NCBI GenBank assembly: GCA_945874585.1
Contig: CAMCHB010000072.1
Location: 1 to 5,575 of the forward strand
DNA from: an uncultured Clostridium sp.
GTDB taxonomy: Bacteria > Bacillota > Clostridia > TANB77 > CAG-508
DNA length: 5,575 nt
Direction of reading: 5' to 3'
Notes under the pieces: model-generated
Told to the model about the DNA's origin: nothing
What the model saw: the letters and a program-made list of their open reading frames with translations, nothing else
Database searches by the model: none
Made by a program: the position numbers and the translations under genes
Part shown: in pieces, positions 4,971-5,575 of the stretch
Layout of the letters: each line of letters opens with the position of its first letter
How positions within the stretch are numbered: the stretch's first letter is position 1

Positions 4971-5575
4971 TTATGTTTTCTGTTTTCCTGTTCTAAATGA
5001 ATAAATGTTTAAATCAAACTCCAGTATATCTTGTACTGATTGTGGCAATATTTGCTTATATTGTAATATGAGCTTTCTAGCATTGTATCTTTTCAATGTT
5101 CCTATCTGAGAGTTTGTTCTTGCTAATAAATTTTCACAATCTGTGTATTTTATTTTTTTTGCTTTTTGACATGTTCTAATAATTACTTGTTTACTAGGTT
5201 TTTGATATCCATATGGATATGACACTTTTCCTAAAAATTTTACTCCATGGTAGGCTGTATCTATTTTTGTTTTTTTCATATTGATATTCTGGTTTGTTTC
5301 CTTTAATTTTTCTATTATGATTGGCAAAGCTTTCTTTAATTTTATTTTGCTATCAGATATTATGACAATGTCGTCTACATATCTCACATATCTTTTTAAT
5401 TTTAGTTTTTCTGTTACAAATTTATCAAAATTACTTAAATTTAAATTGCTTCCTGCTTGTGCAGTTAAATTTCCTATTGCCATGCCATAGTTGGATACAG
5501 GATTCATTTTTCTTCTTTCAGGAACCCTCATTCTTATTTTTTCATCGCATTTGTATTTACAATTCAGTGCTGGAT
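4971..5575 (-). CDS. Reverse transcriptase, C-terminal part (5' end outside window)
   Basis: The frame is open to the window edge, giving 200 visible codons; the finger region and the motif A Asp are missing, so the ATG at 5531 is internal. Numbering from the first full codon: GMAIGNLTAQ (30-39) is motif 4, RYVRYVDDIVIISDS (61-75) holds the catalytic YVDD (65-68), INMKKTKI (97-104) is motif 6 and GVKFLG (110-115) motif 7. A short thumb follows, with ARTNSQIGTLKRYNARK at 151-167. The GxxIGNLTxQ form of motif 4, the spacing and the NSYxGxxKHxNxxK-like thumb recall DGR reverse transcriptases and related unclassified or defence groups. Retron signs (VTG) and a group II maturase or HNH domain are not seen. 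Base composition looks more AT-rich by eye than mutL. No template repeat or target gene is visible. The product would make cDNA from RNA; its role is unknown. Confidence 0.85.
   Translation of the reverse strand, partial: PALNCKYKCDEKIRMRVPERRKMNPVSNYGMAIGNLTAQAGSNLNLSNFDKFVTEKLKLKRYVRYVDDIVIISDSKIKLKKALPIIIEKLKETNQNINMKKTKIDTAYHGVKFLGKVSYPYGYQKPSKQVIIRTCQKAKKIKYTDCENLLARTNSQIGTLKRYNARKLILQYKQILPQSVQDILEFDLNIYSFRTGKQKT

Noticed and set aside
4947..5000. Plus-strand AAGGAGG, 5 bases, then an ATG opening a 13-codon frame (MYYVLCFLFSCSK)
   Set aside because: The spacing is perfect, but the peptide is tiny and antisense to the reverse transcriptase end, and no promoter or downstream gene on that strand supports it. 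Probably chance.
4971..5575. Group II intron or retron origin of the reverse transcriptase
   Set aside because: No maturase or HNH domain follows the thumb, no domain V/VI-like RNA end is apparent after the stop, and no VTG retron motif is visible. Not excluded for the unseen 5' part.

Overview
The window is AT-rich bacterial DNA. All recognisable genes lie on the minus strand, so transcription runs from high to low coordinates. Strong AGGAGG-type ribosome binding sites, short intergenic gaps, a MutL with intact endonuclease motifs and the mutL-miaA pairing suggest a low-GC Firmicute, probably a Clostridia member. Genus cannot be set from this sequence. The first 46 bases are not genomic: they are an Illumina Nextera i5 adapter with its index, so the left edge is a contig end.

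Layout in transcription order. (1) 5575-4971: the 3' part of a reverse transcriptase gene, cut by the right window edge. It has an IGNLTAQ motif 4 and a YVDD catalytic box, and looks most like reverse transcriptases of the diversity-generating-retroelement (DGR) or related unclassified groups. (2) About 4960-4715: decayed coding sequence that still reads like an ABC-F ATPase with an internal deletion and in-frame stops. (3) 4681-4604: a probable mutL promoter (extended -10), a leader hairpin and the ribosome binding site. (4) 4603-2366: mutL, with an unusually long charged linker. (5) 2357-1446: miaA, 8 bases after mutL. (6) 1416-181: a membrane-anchored HlyD-like protein that probably starts at a GTG 29 bases after miaA. 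(7) 143-47: a promoter-like sequence, a strong ribosome binding site and the first seven codons of another gene, which then runs into the adapter.

mutL, miaA and the HlyD-like gene are tightly spaced and probably co-transcribed. They combine mismatch repair, tRNA A37 prenylation and an envelope protein of unknown role. The truncated gene beyond has its own candidate promoter; sepF is a guess from memory of clostridial gene order. mutS, which often precedes mutL in Firmicutes, is not in the sequence seen here; the reverse transcriptase gene and the ABC-F remnant occupy that place.

The parts most worth following up are the reverse transcriptase, whose 5' half, partner genes and any template repeat lie outside the window, and its junction with the ABC-F remnant. 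No complete new system can be shown from this window alone.
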